Of a stretch of DNA of 64,000 nt, positions 51,885 through 61,215 are shown one piece after another; positions within the stretch are counted from its first letter, which is position 1, and each line of letters opens with the position of its first letter. The position numbers and the translations under genes were made by a program. The notes under the pieces were generated by a model. That model was not told where the DNA came from and ran no database searches. It worked only from the letters and a program-made list of their open reading frames with translations. The stretch is taken from NCBI GenBank assembly GCA_023412475.1, contig JAEYNR010000009.1, positions 1 through 64,000 of the forward strand. The letters are read 5' to 3'. The DNA comes from Fibrobacterota bacterium (lineage in GTDB: Bacteria; Fibrobacterota; Chitinivibrionia; Chitinivibrionales; Chitinispirillaceae).

Positions 51885-52391
51885 TCAGTTATTTACAGTT
51901 TTTGTGGAAATGATCCATGCATCGGAATATCCAAGGTTTTTTATTTTTTTAAGATGCGTTTCTGCTTCCGTTCTCTGTAAAAAACTACCTGCCAGAAGTT
52001 TGTAATAGGGTGATTCAAAGCTTATAGAAAGAGGTAAATTTACTTTTTTTTCAACCTGGCGTTTCAGATCTCTTACCGTTTCTATCTGACTTGATGCAAA
52101 CAACTGAATTTTATACCTTACAGCAGTTTCTGCCTGATTCAAAGCCACTTCTGAAACTGGAGCCGACTCTTCTTTATGAAAATCAGTATTCTCCAGAGTT
52201 ATTTCATTGCCTCTGTTCAAAGTATCTAAAAAGGTGAACTGAGCAGGACTGCTTGGCTCATATCGGGTCTGCTCGATGGTAGTGTCTTCGGGCTTCTCAT
52301 TGTCCTGATTTTTTTTCCTGGACACTCCTAATGAGGTACAACCGATCCAGATTAATGCTATTATTATATTAAATATAAGAGCTTTTTTCAT
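51885..52391 (-). CDS. SPOR-domain lipoprotein-like protein
   Basis: 168 residues. The N terminus 'MKKALIFNIIIALIWIGCTSLGVS' has a plausible lipobox-like 'IGC', so it may be a lipoprotein. A polar linker (~30-85) leads to a C-terminal SPOR domain (~90-165; 'YKIQLFASSQIETVRDLKRQ', 'YYKLLAGSFLQRTEAE'). SPOR domains bind denuded peptidoglycan at division or remodelling sites. It is transcribed divergently from the ATT-start gene at 52500. Confidence 0.85.
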   Translation of the reverse strand: MKKALIFNIIIALIWIGCTSLGVSRKKNQDNEKPEDTTIEQTRYEPSSPAQFTFLDTLNRGNEITLENTDFHKEESAPVSEVALNQAETAVRYKIQLFASSQIETVRDLKRQVEKKVNLPLSISFESPYYKLLAGSFLQRTEAETHLKKIKNLGYSDAWIISTKTVNN

Positions 52392-52431
52392 GATATCACA
52401 CCCTGCGCTAAACTAAAATTTGTTGGTGAGT

Positions 52432-52460
52432 TTGACTGTTTCGTAAATTTGGTATATACT
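52432..52460 (+). promoter_or_regulatory. Sigma-70 promoter for the gene at 52500
   Basis: TTGACT (52432-52437), 17-bp spacer, TATACT (52455-52460). The predicted start near 52467 leaves a ~33-nt leader to the AGGAG at 52489-52493. Confidence 0.6.
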
Positions 52461-52499
52461 TTTTTAATATAATAATTCCCCCATCAATAGGAGTCAAAC

Positions 52500-53294
52500 A
52501 TTATCGACCATCGAAAACGCTACGAACTGATACAAAACAGAAACTCCTTCAGCTTTCAAAAAAGCCGCTTTGGTATTGGCCACATAATTAAAGTCATCCT
52601 TCTTTTAGTCTTTATTGTAGCTCTAAGCTGGTATTCTCATCAAGAAGAAAATAACCCTTTCAGAGCTAAAGAAAAAGTCATGGTTTTTCTTGTAGATGGA
52701 AAACCGGTAGTGGCCTGTTATCCCCGATATCCTAAAAAAGAACCGCTTACTATAATTGTAACTAATAATCAGGTCCCATGTCTGGATATAATCGATAATG
52801 CAGAATCTTGGGCGCTTATATGCGGTCATGATCCGCTTAATGCATGCTCAGTTGGTCCTGCCCCCCGAATCTGGACAGCTCTGAGCGATACCAAATCTTC
52901 CCCTCTAAATGGGTGGCCTCTACCTTATCCAGCACGCAGCATTAAAGACACTCTGAATATTTCTGCGAAAAACATTCCACTCTTCTCTGAGGAATCATCA
53001 GCTCTTTTTTTCGAAACTGCCAATTATAGCGGCCTTATAGTAGAAAATGATTTCAGGACTGATTCCATCTTTCCGAAAATATTTAAAGAAAAGCTGGATC
53101 TTTTAGTCGTGTGCAACCAGAACTCTTCAACCGTTAAACTGCTGCGCTCAAAATTTCGCCCCCGCTTTCTTATCAGCACATCTCAAGGGGATGAGGAGCT
53201 AAGAAAACTGCCCAATGTTCTCTTTTTAAAAAATTCTGCTTCCGGATTTGAGTTCAAAATTCAGAGCCCCAAAAAGCTGATTCTCAACAGTTGA
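52500..53294 (+). CDS. Membrane-anchored hypothetical protein, probable ATT start
   Basis: 264 residues from ATT at 52500, which lies 6 nt after AGGAG (52489-52493). In-frame TAG at 52488 closes the frame upstream, and there is no ATG, GTG or TTG before 52680. The 60 residues before that ATG are clearly coding-like: a charged start (IDHRKRYELIQNR) and a transmembrane helix ('HIIKVILLLVFIVALSWYS'). The soluble part contains 'LDLLVVCNQNSSTVKLLRSKFRPRFLIST', loosely like the C-terminal end of ComEC-type metallo-beta-lactamase folds, but without metal-binding histidine motifs. No function is assigned. It precedes pilB, possibly unrelated. Confidence 0.65.
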   Translation: MIDHRKRYELIQNRNSFSFQKSRFGIGHIIKVILLLVFIVALSWYSHQEENNPFRAKEKVMVFLVDGKPVVACYPRYPKKEPLTIIVTNNQVPCLDIIDNAESWALICGHDPLNACSVGPAPRIWTALSDTKSSPLNGWPLPYPARSIKDTLNISAKNIPLFSEESSALFFETANYSGLIVENDFRTDSIFPKIFKEKLDLLVVCNQNSSTVKLLRSKFRPRFLISTSQGDEELRKLPNVLFLKNSASGFEFKIQSPKKLILNS

Positions 53295-53435
53295 ATCAAT
53301 GATTGATTGATGGATCTGCAGTTTATACTGTATAATTCAATTTGCCTGAAACATAAAGTATAATAGGAATTAAGAACCAAAGAATATTCCAACTCAGGCA
53401 GTTACTGGGCCTAAACGATTACTGCAGGTTTAAGA

Positions 53436-55127
53436 ATGCCAAAAAAGCTTGGCGAGTTACTGATTGAAAATGGAATCATAAATAAAAAGCAACTTCTGGA
53501 GGGGCTTAAATACCAGACAGCCAATAGTTGCTTGCTGGGTGAAGCTCTTGTAGCAATCAAAGCAGTAGAGGACGAAGAGGTTATTACTGCTTTTTTGGCA
53601 AAGCAACTGAAAGGGGGAAATTTAAGCATAAAAGAGCTTGAATTCAACCCGGCTGTTGTGGATCTGATTCCCTTTGACATCGCCCAGAAGTATAACATTA
53701 TAGCTTTAAACAAAGTTAATCGTGTTTTAACAGTAGCCATAAGTGACCCAAAAAACATTTTTATGCTTGATGCGGTTAAGTTTTTAACCGGATGTACTAT
53801 AAAACCGGTTTTAGCGCCTGCAAAAGAGATTTCTGAGGCTATAAACCTCAATTATGAGAACAGCCAGGAAGTTGACTCCATACTCAACGATCTTAAGGGT
53901 GAAAACCTGGAAGTTCTAATGGAAGATCCTGAAGATGAGCTGGAGGATATCTCCAATGAAATTTCAGACGCTCCGGTTGTCAAGCTTGTAAACCATCTGC
54001 TTTTTGAAGCAGTACGCAAGAATGCCAGTGATATTCACATTGAAACTTACCAGAGAATTCTCAGAGTGCGCTACCGGATTGATGGTAGACTTGTAGAGAT
54101 GACTCCTCTTCCTTACCGGTTACGCTCATCGGTGATTTCCCGTATAAAAATTATGTCAAATCTAGACATTTCAGAAAGACGCCTTCCCCAAGATGGCCGT
54201 ATAAAGATAAAGATAGGTCTTAAAACTATCGATATACGAGTGAGTACCACTCCTACCATTTTTGGGGAAAAAGTGGTGATGAGAATTCTTGATGCCTCCA
54301 ATCTTATGCTTGACATGTCAAAATTCGGAATTCAACCCAAAGGGCTTCAACACCTTAAGGAAGCACTTAATTCTCCCTATGGAATGGTGCTTGTGACCGG
54401 TCCAACAGGAAGTGGAAAAACTACCACACTGTATTCGGCATTAAGCAGCCTTAATCAACCTGATGTCAACATAATGACGGCCGAGGATCCGGTGGAATAT
54501 AATATTGAAGGAATCAACCAGATCAATATTCACCAGGATATTGGATTAACCTTCGCAGCAGCTTTACGTTCCTTTCTGCGCCAGGATCCTGATATTATCA
54601 TGGTCGGTGAAATCCGTGATCTGGAAACCGCAGAAATTGCAGTGAAAGCAGCCTTGACCGGACATCTTGTTCTCAGTACTCTGCATACAAATGACTCGGC
54701 TAGCACCTTAACCCGTCTTACAGATATGGGAATCGATCCATTTTTATCTGCATCAGCAGTGCGGCTGATCCTGGCACAGAGACTTATAAGGCTTATTTGT
54801 ACTAACTGCAAGACCGAAATTGATACCAACAGCAACGAACTTCTTCCATTTCTCAATTTAACACCCGAAGAAAAGGCTGATCTGAAATTGTATAAAGGTG
54901 AAGGTTGTTCGCTATGTAACAAAACCGGTTATCATGGTCGAAGCGGTCTTTATGAAATTTTGCCTATCACCTTAGGTATCCAGGAAATGATCATATCGAA
55001 AGCGCCCCCCTATATGATCAGAAATCAAGCAATATCTGATGGTATGTTGTCTTTGCGAAACGTTGCACTGGAGAAACTAAGAGCTGGCCTGACCACCATT
55101 GAGGAGGTCCTGGGGGCAACCACTTGA
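53436..55127 (+). CDS. pilB: PilB/GspE-type type IV pilus assembly ATPase
   Basis: The 563-residue protein has the N1/T2SSE domain ('LGELLIENGIINKKQL', 1-150) and the AAA-like core: Walker A 'GPTGSGKTTT' at 322-331, Walker B 'IIMVGEIRD' near 388-396, and HIS box 'LSTLHTNDS'. The zinc-finger cysteines C455, C458, C491 and C494 are present. It powers pilus extension. pilT and pilC follow at once (47 and 81 bp), giving a compact type IV pilus operon. No pilin gene is nearby. Confidence 0.93.
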   Translation: MPKKLGELLIENGIINKKQLLEGLKYQTANSCLLGEALVAIKAVEDEEVITAFLAKQLKGGNLSIKELEFNPAVVDLIPFDIAQKYNIIALNKVNRVLTVAISDPKNIFMLDAVKFLTGCTIKPVLAPAKEISEAINLNYENSQEVDSILNDLKGENLEVLMEDPEDELEDISNEISDAPVVKLVNHLLFEAVRKNASDIHIETYQRILRVRYRIDGRLVEMTPLPYRLRSSVISRIKIMSNLDISERRLPQDGRIKIKIGLKTIDIRVSTTPTIFGEKVVMRILDASNLMLDMSKFGIQPKGLQHLKEALNSPYGMVLVTGPTGSGKTTTLYSALSSLNQPDVNIMTAEDPVEYNIEGINQINIHQDIGLTFAAALRSFLRQDPDIIMVGEIRDLETAEIAVKAALTGHLVLSTLHTNDSASTLTRLTDMGIDPFLSASAVRLILAQRLIRLICTNCKTEIDTNSNELLPFLNLTPEEKADLKLYKGEGCSLCNKTGYHGRSGLYEILPITLGIQEMIISKAPPYMIRNQAISDGMLSLRNVALEKLRAGLTTIEEVLGATT

Positions 55128-55174
55128 GACACTTTAACTCTTTTTTTTTAACATTTTAAATAGTACTTTTAATT

Positions 55175-56248
55175 ATGCTCTCAATGCACGATCTTCTAAA
55201 ACGAATGTCCGAACTTAACGCCTCAGATCTTCATCTGACCGTTGGTGCAGCTCCTTTGTATCGGGTTGATGGTAAACTTACACCGGTAGATGCAGAAAAA
55301 CTGACTGCCGACCACACCCTCAAACTCTGCTACAGTATAATGAATGAAGCACAGAAAAAGGTCTTTGAACAAAAAAAAGAGGTGGATTTTTCATTTGGAG
55401 TTCAAAATCTCTCCAGATACAGAGCCAATGTTTTTCTTCAACGAGGCTGCTGTACCTGTGCAATCCGTCAGATTCCCTTTCAGATTAAAGCACTGGAAGA
55501 TTTGGGCTTGCCACCTATTGCCTCCAAATTAACTGAGCGTCCCAATGGACTGGTCCTGGTTACCGGACCTACAGGAAGTGGCAAAAGTACCACTCTGGCA
55601 GCGATGATCGATAGCATCAACAGCCAGCTTCAGGGCCATATTTTAACGGTTGAAGATCCCATAGAATTTGTACATAAACATAAAAAATGTATCATTAATC
55701 AAAGAGAGATTCATCAGGACAGTGACAGCTTTTCCAGCGCCTTAAGGGTTGCTTTGCGCCAAGACCCTGATGTGGTGCTGATTGGTGAGATGCGGGATTT
55801 GGAAACTATTCAGGCCGCTGTTAGTATCGCTGAAACCGGCCACCTTACCCTTGCCACTCTGCACACCAACTCTGCAGCCCAGACCATTAACAGAATAATT
55901 GATGTCTTCCCCTCTGACCAGAAAGCCACTATACGGGCACAACTGGCAATGGTTCTGGAGGGAATCATAAGCCAGGCATTGATTCCAAAAATCGGTGGAG
56001 GCAGAGTTATGGCTTGTGAAATAATGATTGCTACTACCGCGGTAAGAGCTCTTATCCGTGATGATAAAATTCATCAATTACAGGGAATGATAGAGATCGG
56101 TCAGAAATATGGAATGCAGACCATGAATTCCGAACTTGTCCGGCTATACCAGCGCAGGCTGATTACCAAAACAGATGCAGTTGGCAGAAGCCCCGATCCG
56201 GAAAATATGTTAAAAGTAATAGACAGTAATCAAAGCTTTCGTTCGTAA
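55175..56248 (+). CDS. pilT: PilT, type IV pilus retraction ATPase
   Basis: The 357-residue protein has 'LHLTVGAAPLYRVDGKL' near 19-35, Walker A 'GPTGSGKST' at 131-139, Walker B 'VVLIGEMRDLET' near 199-210, and the 'AETGHLTLATLHTNSAAQTINRIIDVFP' retraction-ATPase region in pieces. PilT drives twitching motility by depolymerising the pilus. An alternative start at ATG 55184 is equally possible; no strong Shine-Dalgarno is visible for either. Confidence 0.95.
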   Translation: MLSMHDLLKRMSELNASDLHLTVGAAPLYRVDGKLTPVDAEKLTADHTLKLCYSIMNEAQKKVFEQKKEVDFSFGVQNLSRYRANVFLQRGCCTCAIRQIPFQIKALEDLGLPPIASKLTERPNGLVLVTGPTGSGKSTTLAAMIDSINSQLQGHILTVEDPIEFVHKHKKCIINQREIHQDSDSFSSALRVALRQDPDVVLIGEMRDLETIQAAVSIAETGHLTLATLHTNSAAQTINRIIDVFPSDQKATIRAQLAMVLEGIISQALIPKIGGGRVMACEIMIATTAVRALIRDDKIHQLQGMIEIGQKYGMQTMNSELVRLYQRRLITKTDAVGRSPDPENMLKVIDSNQSFRS

Positions 56249-56329
56249 TATTTACTCAATATACCGGAAAAGTATTCTTTACCGGACATGGTGTAAACTC
56301 AGTATAATCGATTTTTCAGGAGTACTTTA

Positions 56330-57532
56330 ATGGCTCGCTTTTATTATACCGGTGTAAGCAGCTCTGGAAAACAGGTCAAGGGCGAAATTCAGGCAGATAA
56401 CAAAAACGAAGCCATAAGTCTTCTGAGAAAAAAGAAGGTACGACCGCTCTCAATCCGTAATGCTGCGTTAGATATTAATCTTTCATTTCTGGAAACTGTA
56501 GGCCTCAAGGATATAAGCAGATTCACCAGACAATTTTCTGCCATGACTTCAGCCGGTCTGCCTCTGGTGCAATGTCTTGACATCCTTTCTGCCCAGACTG
56601 AAAACAAGAAACTCTCCAGAGCTGTAAAACAGATCTCAACCGATATTCAGGGTGGATCGACTCTGGCAGAGGCACTGCAGAAGCACCCGTCAATCTTCAA
56701 CTCACTCTATTGCAACATGGTGTCAGCGGGTGAGGCCAGCGGTAATCTGGATGTCGTACTTAACAGACTTGCTGACTATCAGGAAAAATCAGAATCACTG
56801 CGCCGTAAAATCAAAGGAGCTATGACCTATCCTATTATAGTTCTTTTTGCCGCAATTGGGGCTACAGCGGTAATGTTTACTTTCGTTGTCCCTACATTTA
56901 CCCAGATGTTTGCAGATATGGGGGGCACTCTGCCACTTCCAACCCGCATTGTCATGAGGATATCAGATTTTCTGGTGCAATATTATTATGTGATCATTCT
57001 AGGTGCAGGAGGCTTAGGTGCAGCCTTTTATTACTACAATAAGAGCCCTGGGGGCAAAATGAGAATCGATTCTATAAAGTTAAAGCTTCCGGTGTTTGGT
57101 GATCTGGAGAGAAAAAGCTCTATAAGTCGCTTTTCACAAACGCTCTCCACACTGCTGACAAGCGGAGTGACCATTTTAGATGCACTCTCCATCACTGCAA
57201 AAACTTCGGGTAATAAAGTGCTGGAGAAGGGGATTTTTAAGACTCTGGAGAGAATTTCGGGTGGACAGACAATAGCTGAGCCATTAAAAGAAACTGGTGT
57301 TTTCCCGCCCATGGTTATCCATATGATCGCTGTTGGAGAGAAGACTGGTGATTTAGCCGAGATGCTTAAAAAGGTCGCTGATTTTTATCAGGAAGAAGTT
57401 GATGCTGCAATTGATGCATTGACTTCCGTAATAGATCCTGTGATGATTCTGGGAGTTGGACTTATAATCGGGGGCACGCTTATAGCCATGTATCTGCCGA
57501 TGTTCGATCTTGTGGGAACCATCAAGGCTTAA
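56330..57532 (+). CDS. pilC: PilC/GspF inner-membrane platform protein
   Basis: The 400-residue protein has two T2SSF domains (~65-190 and ~270-390), each with a long helix and membrane segments near 170-195, 215-235 and 375-395. The N terminus 'YYTGVSSSGKQVKGEI' is typical. It forms the platform on which PilB and PilT act. AGGAG lies upstream of the ATG. The gene is followed by the sigma-28 promoter of flgM. Confidence 0.94.
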   Translation: MARFYYTGVSSSGKQVKGEIQADNKNEAISLLRKKKVRPLSIRNAALDINLSFLETVGLKDISRFTRQFSAMTSAGLPLVQCLDILSAQTENKKLSRAVKQISTDIQGGSTLAEALQKHPSIFNSLYCNMVSAGEASGNLDVVLNRLADYQEKSESLRRKIKGAMTYPIIVLFAAIGATAVMFTFVVPTFTQMFADMGGTLPLPTRIVMRISDFLVQYYYVIILGAGGLGAAFYYYNKSPGGKMRIDSIKLKLPVFGDLERKSSISRFSQTLSTLLTSGVTILDALSITAKTSGNKVLEKGIFKTLERISGGQTIAEPLKETGVFPPMVIHMIAVGEKTGDLAEMLKKVADFYQEEVDAAIDALTSVIDPVMILGVGLIIGGTLIAMYLPMFDLVGTIKA

Positions 57533-57542
57533 AAATTAAAGC

Positions 57543-57569
57543 TAAAGATTCACAGAAATCTGCCGATAA
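57543..57569 (+). promoter_or_regulatory. Sigma-28 (FliA) promoter of flgM
   Basis: TAAAGATT (57543-57550), 11-bp spacer, GCCGATAA (57562-57569): an almost perfect FliA consensus (TAAAGTTT-N11-GCCGATAA). It lies 32 bp before the flgM ATG. Confidence 0.9.
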
Positions 57570-57601
57570 TGCTAATAGGAAAAGAAAGGTGGTGATATCA
57601 A

Positions 57602-57916
57602 ATGCGTATTAATGCTGTTACTCAACCGTTCAATGCAGAATTGCGTAAAATCGAAGCAAGTCGCAAGGTGGAAAAAGAATCTAAAACCAGTAAAATATCA
57701 GATCGCTCTGACATTTCATCCGGTGCACAGTCTCTTAATGAAACAAAAGCTCAGTTTGAAACCATCGCTACCTCTCTAAATTCGTTGCCAGAGATCCGTA
57801 ACGATAAAATTGCAGAAGTCCTTTCGAAAATTGAAAACGGCTACTACAACTCGGATGAGTTTCTGGATAAATTAGCAGAAAAGCTTATCGAAGATTTTGA
57901 AACAAAAATTGAATAA
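57602..57916 (+). CDS. flgM: FlgM, anti-sigma-28 factor
   Basis: The 104-residue, mostly disordered protein starts 'MRINAVTQPFN' and has a C-terminal helical segment ('RNDKIAEVLSKIENGYYNSDEFLDKLAEKLIED' in pieces, ~68-100), the FliA-binding pattern of FlgM. It blocks FliA until export through the finished hook. AAAGGTGGTGAT precedes the ATG and the sigma-28 promoter makes it FliA-dependent. It lies apart from the flagellar operons, behind pilBTC. Confidence 0.88.
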   Translation: MRINAVTQPFNAELRKIEASRKVEKESKTSKISDRSDISSGAQSLNETKAQFETIATSLNSLPEIRNDKIAEVLSKIENGYYNSDEFLDKLAEKLIEDFETKIE

Positions 57917-58272
57917 TGTTGAGCTCTCTTATTAGCTTTGTCTGAACTCCGATTTACTGCTATTATCCACTTATAGCCTGCTTTATTCCTTCCTTCTTTT
58001 CTGATTTGAGATTAAATTGCATACCAGTAATTGTTATTGCGGCAATTAATTAGTTTCTAATCGGAAAATAAGCTATGAACTACCAGCCTGATAATGTCCA
58101 AACAGAAGAAAATTCCATCACACAATCCTTAAACCCTAAACAATTCCAAAATTCTAATTTATAGGCAAGATTTAGAGTGTTTCAAGTAACTACAGGAATT
58201 TCCGAACTATTGTTCTTTAATTGGGAAACATTTAATTGCTGGAGTAATAGATACAATATATTTTAAAAAACC
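57917..58272. other. Gap with dispersed repeat before araC-type gene
   Basis: 356 bp without a gene, filled largely by copy D of the dispersed repeat. A segment at 58211-58230 reads TGTTCT-N7-GGAAACA, loosely similar to the island operator, but the same words occur in copy F at 62400, so it may just be part of the repeat. Confidence 0.55.
58102..58255 (+). repeat. Dispersed intergenic repeat, copy D
   Basis: Contains CAATCCTTAAACCCTAAAC, AATTCTAATTTATAGGCAAG, then AGAGTGTTTCAAGTAACTAC. The distal part TTGTTCTTTAATTGGG / AACATTTAATTGCTGG is shared with copy F. Confidence 0.7.
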
Positions 58273-59229
58273 ATGTTTTCTACAAAAGCCGAACTGATAT
58301 CACAATTTAAGAATCCGGTATATACAACCCATACTAAATTTCCTTCTTTACAGACATTTTCTTGTCTGCAGAAATGGAAAAACCGTCCTGTTATTGAACT
58401 GGAGAAATTGAAAATCGAAATATTGGGTATCGATTTCTTAGAGTATTGCGGAGCGGAGAGGTTTGACTCTCAACTGAGATTTCAACAGGATTGTTTCAGA
58501 TTGTGGTATCAATTGGATGGCAGTGGAATATTGCAGAATGTAACGCGCCAGAATTTCGGCACAGCCCGTCCTGGGCTTTTGGGAATAATGGATCTGGGTG
58601 AGCGTCATAATTATTTACATCAGAAAGGCAACCTTGAATGTTTTCAACTGCTTTTCTCCCTCTTACCATCACAGCACGCAAAATGTTACTGGAATTCAGA
58701 AATTGAGGGAAAAATTATACTTGAAAACCAGGAGCGGAGCTATTTTGAGAGTCTGATTTTTGATCTGTTGCTGGTAATAGACCATAAAAAAGAGATACTG
58801 GGTTTGGCTACGATTTCACGTATTCTGGAAATTTTAGTGGTTCTGTTTAAAAAGGGAGTGCTGATAATCGAAGAAAGTCAGTTTCCTAAGAATAAAGCCA
58901 GGAGCCTGGTGGCCAAAGCCAAACAATTTATGGATCTTCACTATTCCGATATGGAACACCAGTTGGAGTTGGAGAGGGAGTGCGGAGTTGATATTAATTA
59001 TCTTAATATAATATTTAAAAAAGAAACCGGACTTACCCTGTATCAGTATATCTGTCTGGTTCGGATGGAGCATGCAAAATTTTTTCTGGAAACGACCCAG
59101 AACTCTATTTCTGATATATCAGAAGCTGTGGGTTATCCAAACAGTAACTCTTTTACCCGTGCATTCAAACGGCACACAGATCTAACCCCACAGGATTTTA
59201 GACGGAAATTATCTTCATCTGGACAATAA
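58273..59229 (+). CDS. AraC-family transcriptional regulator
   Basis: The 318-residue protein has a variable N-terminal domain (~1-215) and an AraC/XylS DNA-binding domain (~225-312). Both helix-turn-helix units are seen: 'LERECGVDINYLNIIFKKETGLTLYQY' in pieces (~237-263) and 'ISDISEAVGYPNSNSFTRAFKRHTDLTPQDFR' in pieces (~285-312). The N-terminal ligand domain is not recognised. It is the only sugar-type regulator in the window and could govern the xylan genes, but it is 26 kb away. No clear Shine-Dalgarno is present before the ATG. Confidence 0.9.
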   Translation: MFSTKAELISQFKNPVYTTHTKFPSLQTFSCLQKWKNRPVIELEKLKIEILGIDFLEYCGAERFDSQLRFQQDCFRLWYQLDGSGILQNVTRQNFGTARPGLLGIMDLGERHNYLHQKGNLECFQLLFSLLPSQHAKCYWNSEIEGKIILENQERSYFESLIFDLLLVIDHKKEILGLATISRILEILVVLFKKGVLIIEESQFPKNKARSLVAKAKQFMDLHYSDMEHQLELERECGVDINYLNIIFKKETGLTLYQYICLVRMEHAKFFLETTQNSISDISEAVGYPNSNSFTRAFKRHTDLTPQDFRRKLSSSGQ

Positions 59230-59261
59230 ATTTTCCTGAATTCAAATCAAATGGAGTTTAT

Positions 59262-60626
59262 ATGCAATATCTTGTTTGTAAATTTGGAGGAAGCTCGGTT
59301 TCTACGAGCGAAAAAATCCAACAGATCGTAAAAATTATGGAGCAGAATCCTTTGCGTCGCTGTATTGTTCTTTCCGCTCCTGGCAAAACTCCTTCCTATC
59401 CTGTCAAAGTAACCGATCTTCTTATAAGTGCTTCTCAAAGGGCACTGGCAGGTGAGGATTGTTCACAGGAAATAAGACAGGTTACAGATCGGTTCGCCTC
59501 AATTTATCAGGCTTTGAATCTTCCAGGAGAAAAAACTCAGGAAATCCTTTCCGATATTGACCGTCGTCTCTCTTCCGACAAATCTCATCCCGGTAAGTTC
59601 AGAGACTTGGTGGTAGCTGCAGGTGAAGATATAAACAGCCAGTTATTTGCAGAATATCTTAATTTCATAGGCATAAAAGCTTCTTATATCTCCCCCTTGC
59701 AAGCAGGTCTGATTGTGACACCGGTATTCGGTGATGCTCAGCCGGTTGCCGACATATCTTTATCGCTTGCTTCTCTAAAACGGCTTATACCGGATCAGAT
59801 ACTGGTTTTTCCGGGTTTTTTCGGATATACTACCGATGGAGACGTTGCTACCTTCAGCAGAGGCGGATCGGATCTTACCGGTGCGATACTCTCTGAAGCG
59901 CTGGATGTATCAGAGTATGAAAACTGGACAGATGTAGATGGGATTTTCAGCGCACATCCCCAAATGGTGGATTCACCGGCACAGATCCATGCACTTACCT
60001 ATAGAGAAATGCGGGAACTATCCTACATCGGTTTCAATGTTCTTCATGAAGAAGCAGTGCGTCCGGTAATGAGAAAGAAAATACCGATCCGTCTTAGAAA
60101 TACCAATAATATTAAGAATGAAGGGACCTTGGTGGTTACAGAACGCTTGCCATGCCAAAGAGATATCATTGGTATAGCTTCAGGAAGTGGCTACTGTAGC
60201 TTCACTCTTTATAAGTTTCTGATGAATCGGGAAAAGGGGTTTGGAAGACGCTTGCTGTCCATTTTTGAGGACATGGATCTCTCCTACGAACACTGTCCTT
60301 CCGGAGTTGATAATATTTCTGTTATTCTCGATCAGGATCAGCTTAAATCCGAAGCCGTTAATAATATTATCCGCACCATCACAGAAGAGTTAAAGCCAGA
60401 TGATATCCGAACCGAGTTTGGCATCTCTCTTATATCAGTCGTGGGCGAAGGTCTGATACATAAGATAGGTGTTCTGGCTCAGGCAGCAAAAGCACTGTCT
60501 TCTGCCGGTGTAAACATTAAAATTATCAATCAAGGCAGCTCCGAGATGAGTATAATTTTCGGTGTTGATTCTTCTGATGAGAAAAAAGCAGTATCGGCTC
60601 TTTATAAGGAATTCTTTTCAAAATAA
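59262..60626 (+). CDS. Aspartate kinase
   Basis: The 454-residue enzyme phosphorylates aspartate, the first step to lysine, threonine and methionine. The N terminus 'MQYLVCKFGGSSVSTSEKI' has the KFGGSS nucleotide motif; 'VFPGFFGYTTDGDVATFSRGGSDLTGA' (in pieces, ~185-212) gives the substrate loop; two ACT domains occupy ~300-454 ('ISVVGEGLIHKIGVLAQAAKAL' in pieces). The length fits monofunctional lysC-type enzymes. TGGAGT lies before the ATG. A long hairpin follows the stop codon. Confidence 0.94.
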   Translation: MQYLVCKFGGSSVSTSEKIQQIVKIMEQNPLRRCIVLSAPGKTPSYPVKVTDLLISASQRALAGEDCSQEIRQVTDRFASIYQALNLPGEKTQEILSDIDRRLSSDKSHPGKFRDLVVAAGEDINSQLFAEYLNFIGIKASYISPLQAGLIVTPVFGDAQPVADISLSLASLKRLIPDQILVFPGFFGYTTDGDVATFSRGGSDLTGAILSEALDVSEYENWTDVDGIFSAHPQMVDSPAQIHALTYREMRELSYIGFNVLHEEAVRPVMRKKIPIRLRNTNNIKNEGTLVVTERLPCQRDIIGIASGSGYCSFTLYKFLMNREKGFGRRLLSIFEDMDLSYEHCPSGVDNISVILDQDQLKSEAVNNIIRTITEELKPDDIRTEFGISLISVVGEGLIHKIGVLAQAAKALSSAGVNIKIINQGSSEMSIIFGVDSSDEKKAVSALYKEFFSK

Positions 60627-60646
60627 GTCTGCCGCTGAGTCTTCAC

Positions 60647-60688
60647 GCGCCAAAAAACGTACCTGAGATGTCAGTACGGTTTTGGCGC
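60647..60688 (+). terminator. Extended hairpin after aspartate kinase gene
   Basis: GCGCCAAAA (60647-60655) pairs with TTTTGGCGC (60680-60688); inside, CGTAC (60658-60662) pairs with GTACG (60674-60678). Only a weak T-rich stretch follows. It is likely a terminator. Confidence 0.6.
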
Positions 60689-60725
60689 AATCCCCTATTT
60701 ACATGTTTCTATCTAAAATTGTTAT

Positions 60726-60800
60726 CCCAAAATTTAAAAATTTCTAAACAGAGATGAAAGTGTTTCAAGTAACTAAACTCTATTAATGAGTCCTCTTTCA
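60726..60800 (+). repeat. Dispersed intergenic repeat, copy E
   Basis: Core TTTCTAAACAGAGATGAAAG then TGTTTCAAGTAACTAAAC, followed by TTAATGAGTCCTCTTTCATTT, comparable to the 'AAGAAGTGAGCCC' part of copy C. Confidence 0.75.
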
Positions 60801-61215
60801 TTTAATACACTTTCCATGTGCAGATAATAAATGCACACGGAAGTAAAAACACACGCACTAACAGCGGATAGGTACAGATTCCCGGTTTAACTGCAAAGTT
60901 TTACAGACTTAAGGAGAAAACCTGCTGATAACTATAGTGCTGCTGGCAGATAGAGATGGGCGGCCAATTCATGAAATTTATCTGAAAACATCTTACAAGC
61001 AATATTTAATAAACTTGAAACGTATAATGATAATCAATTTTACTTAAGATTGAACCAGGAACGTATTATAAAAATCAGACTGCATAATTAATGGCAAAGT
61101 TGATTTAAAAAAAGGCAGAATTTATTGAATTTATTACAAAAAGATATTGCATATCATAACACACATAGTTATTTTACAACAAATAAAAGTCTCCCGCATA
61201 GAAATCTCGTATTCG

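Noticed and set aside
60925..61047. A ~40-codon frame with AAGGAG upstream
   Set aside because: It needs a CTG or internal GTG start and shows no recognisable family; it could be a remnant but is not supportable.
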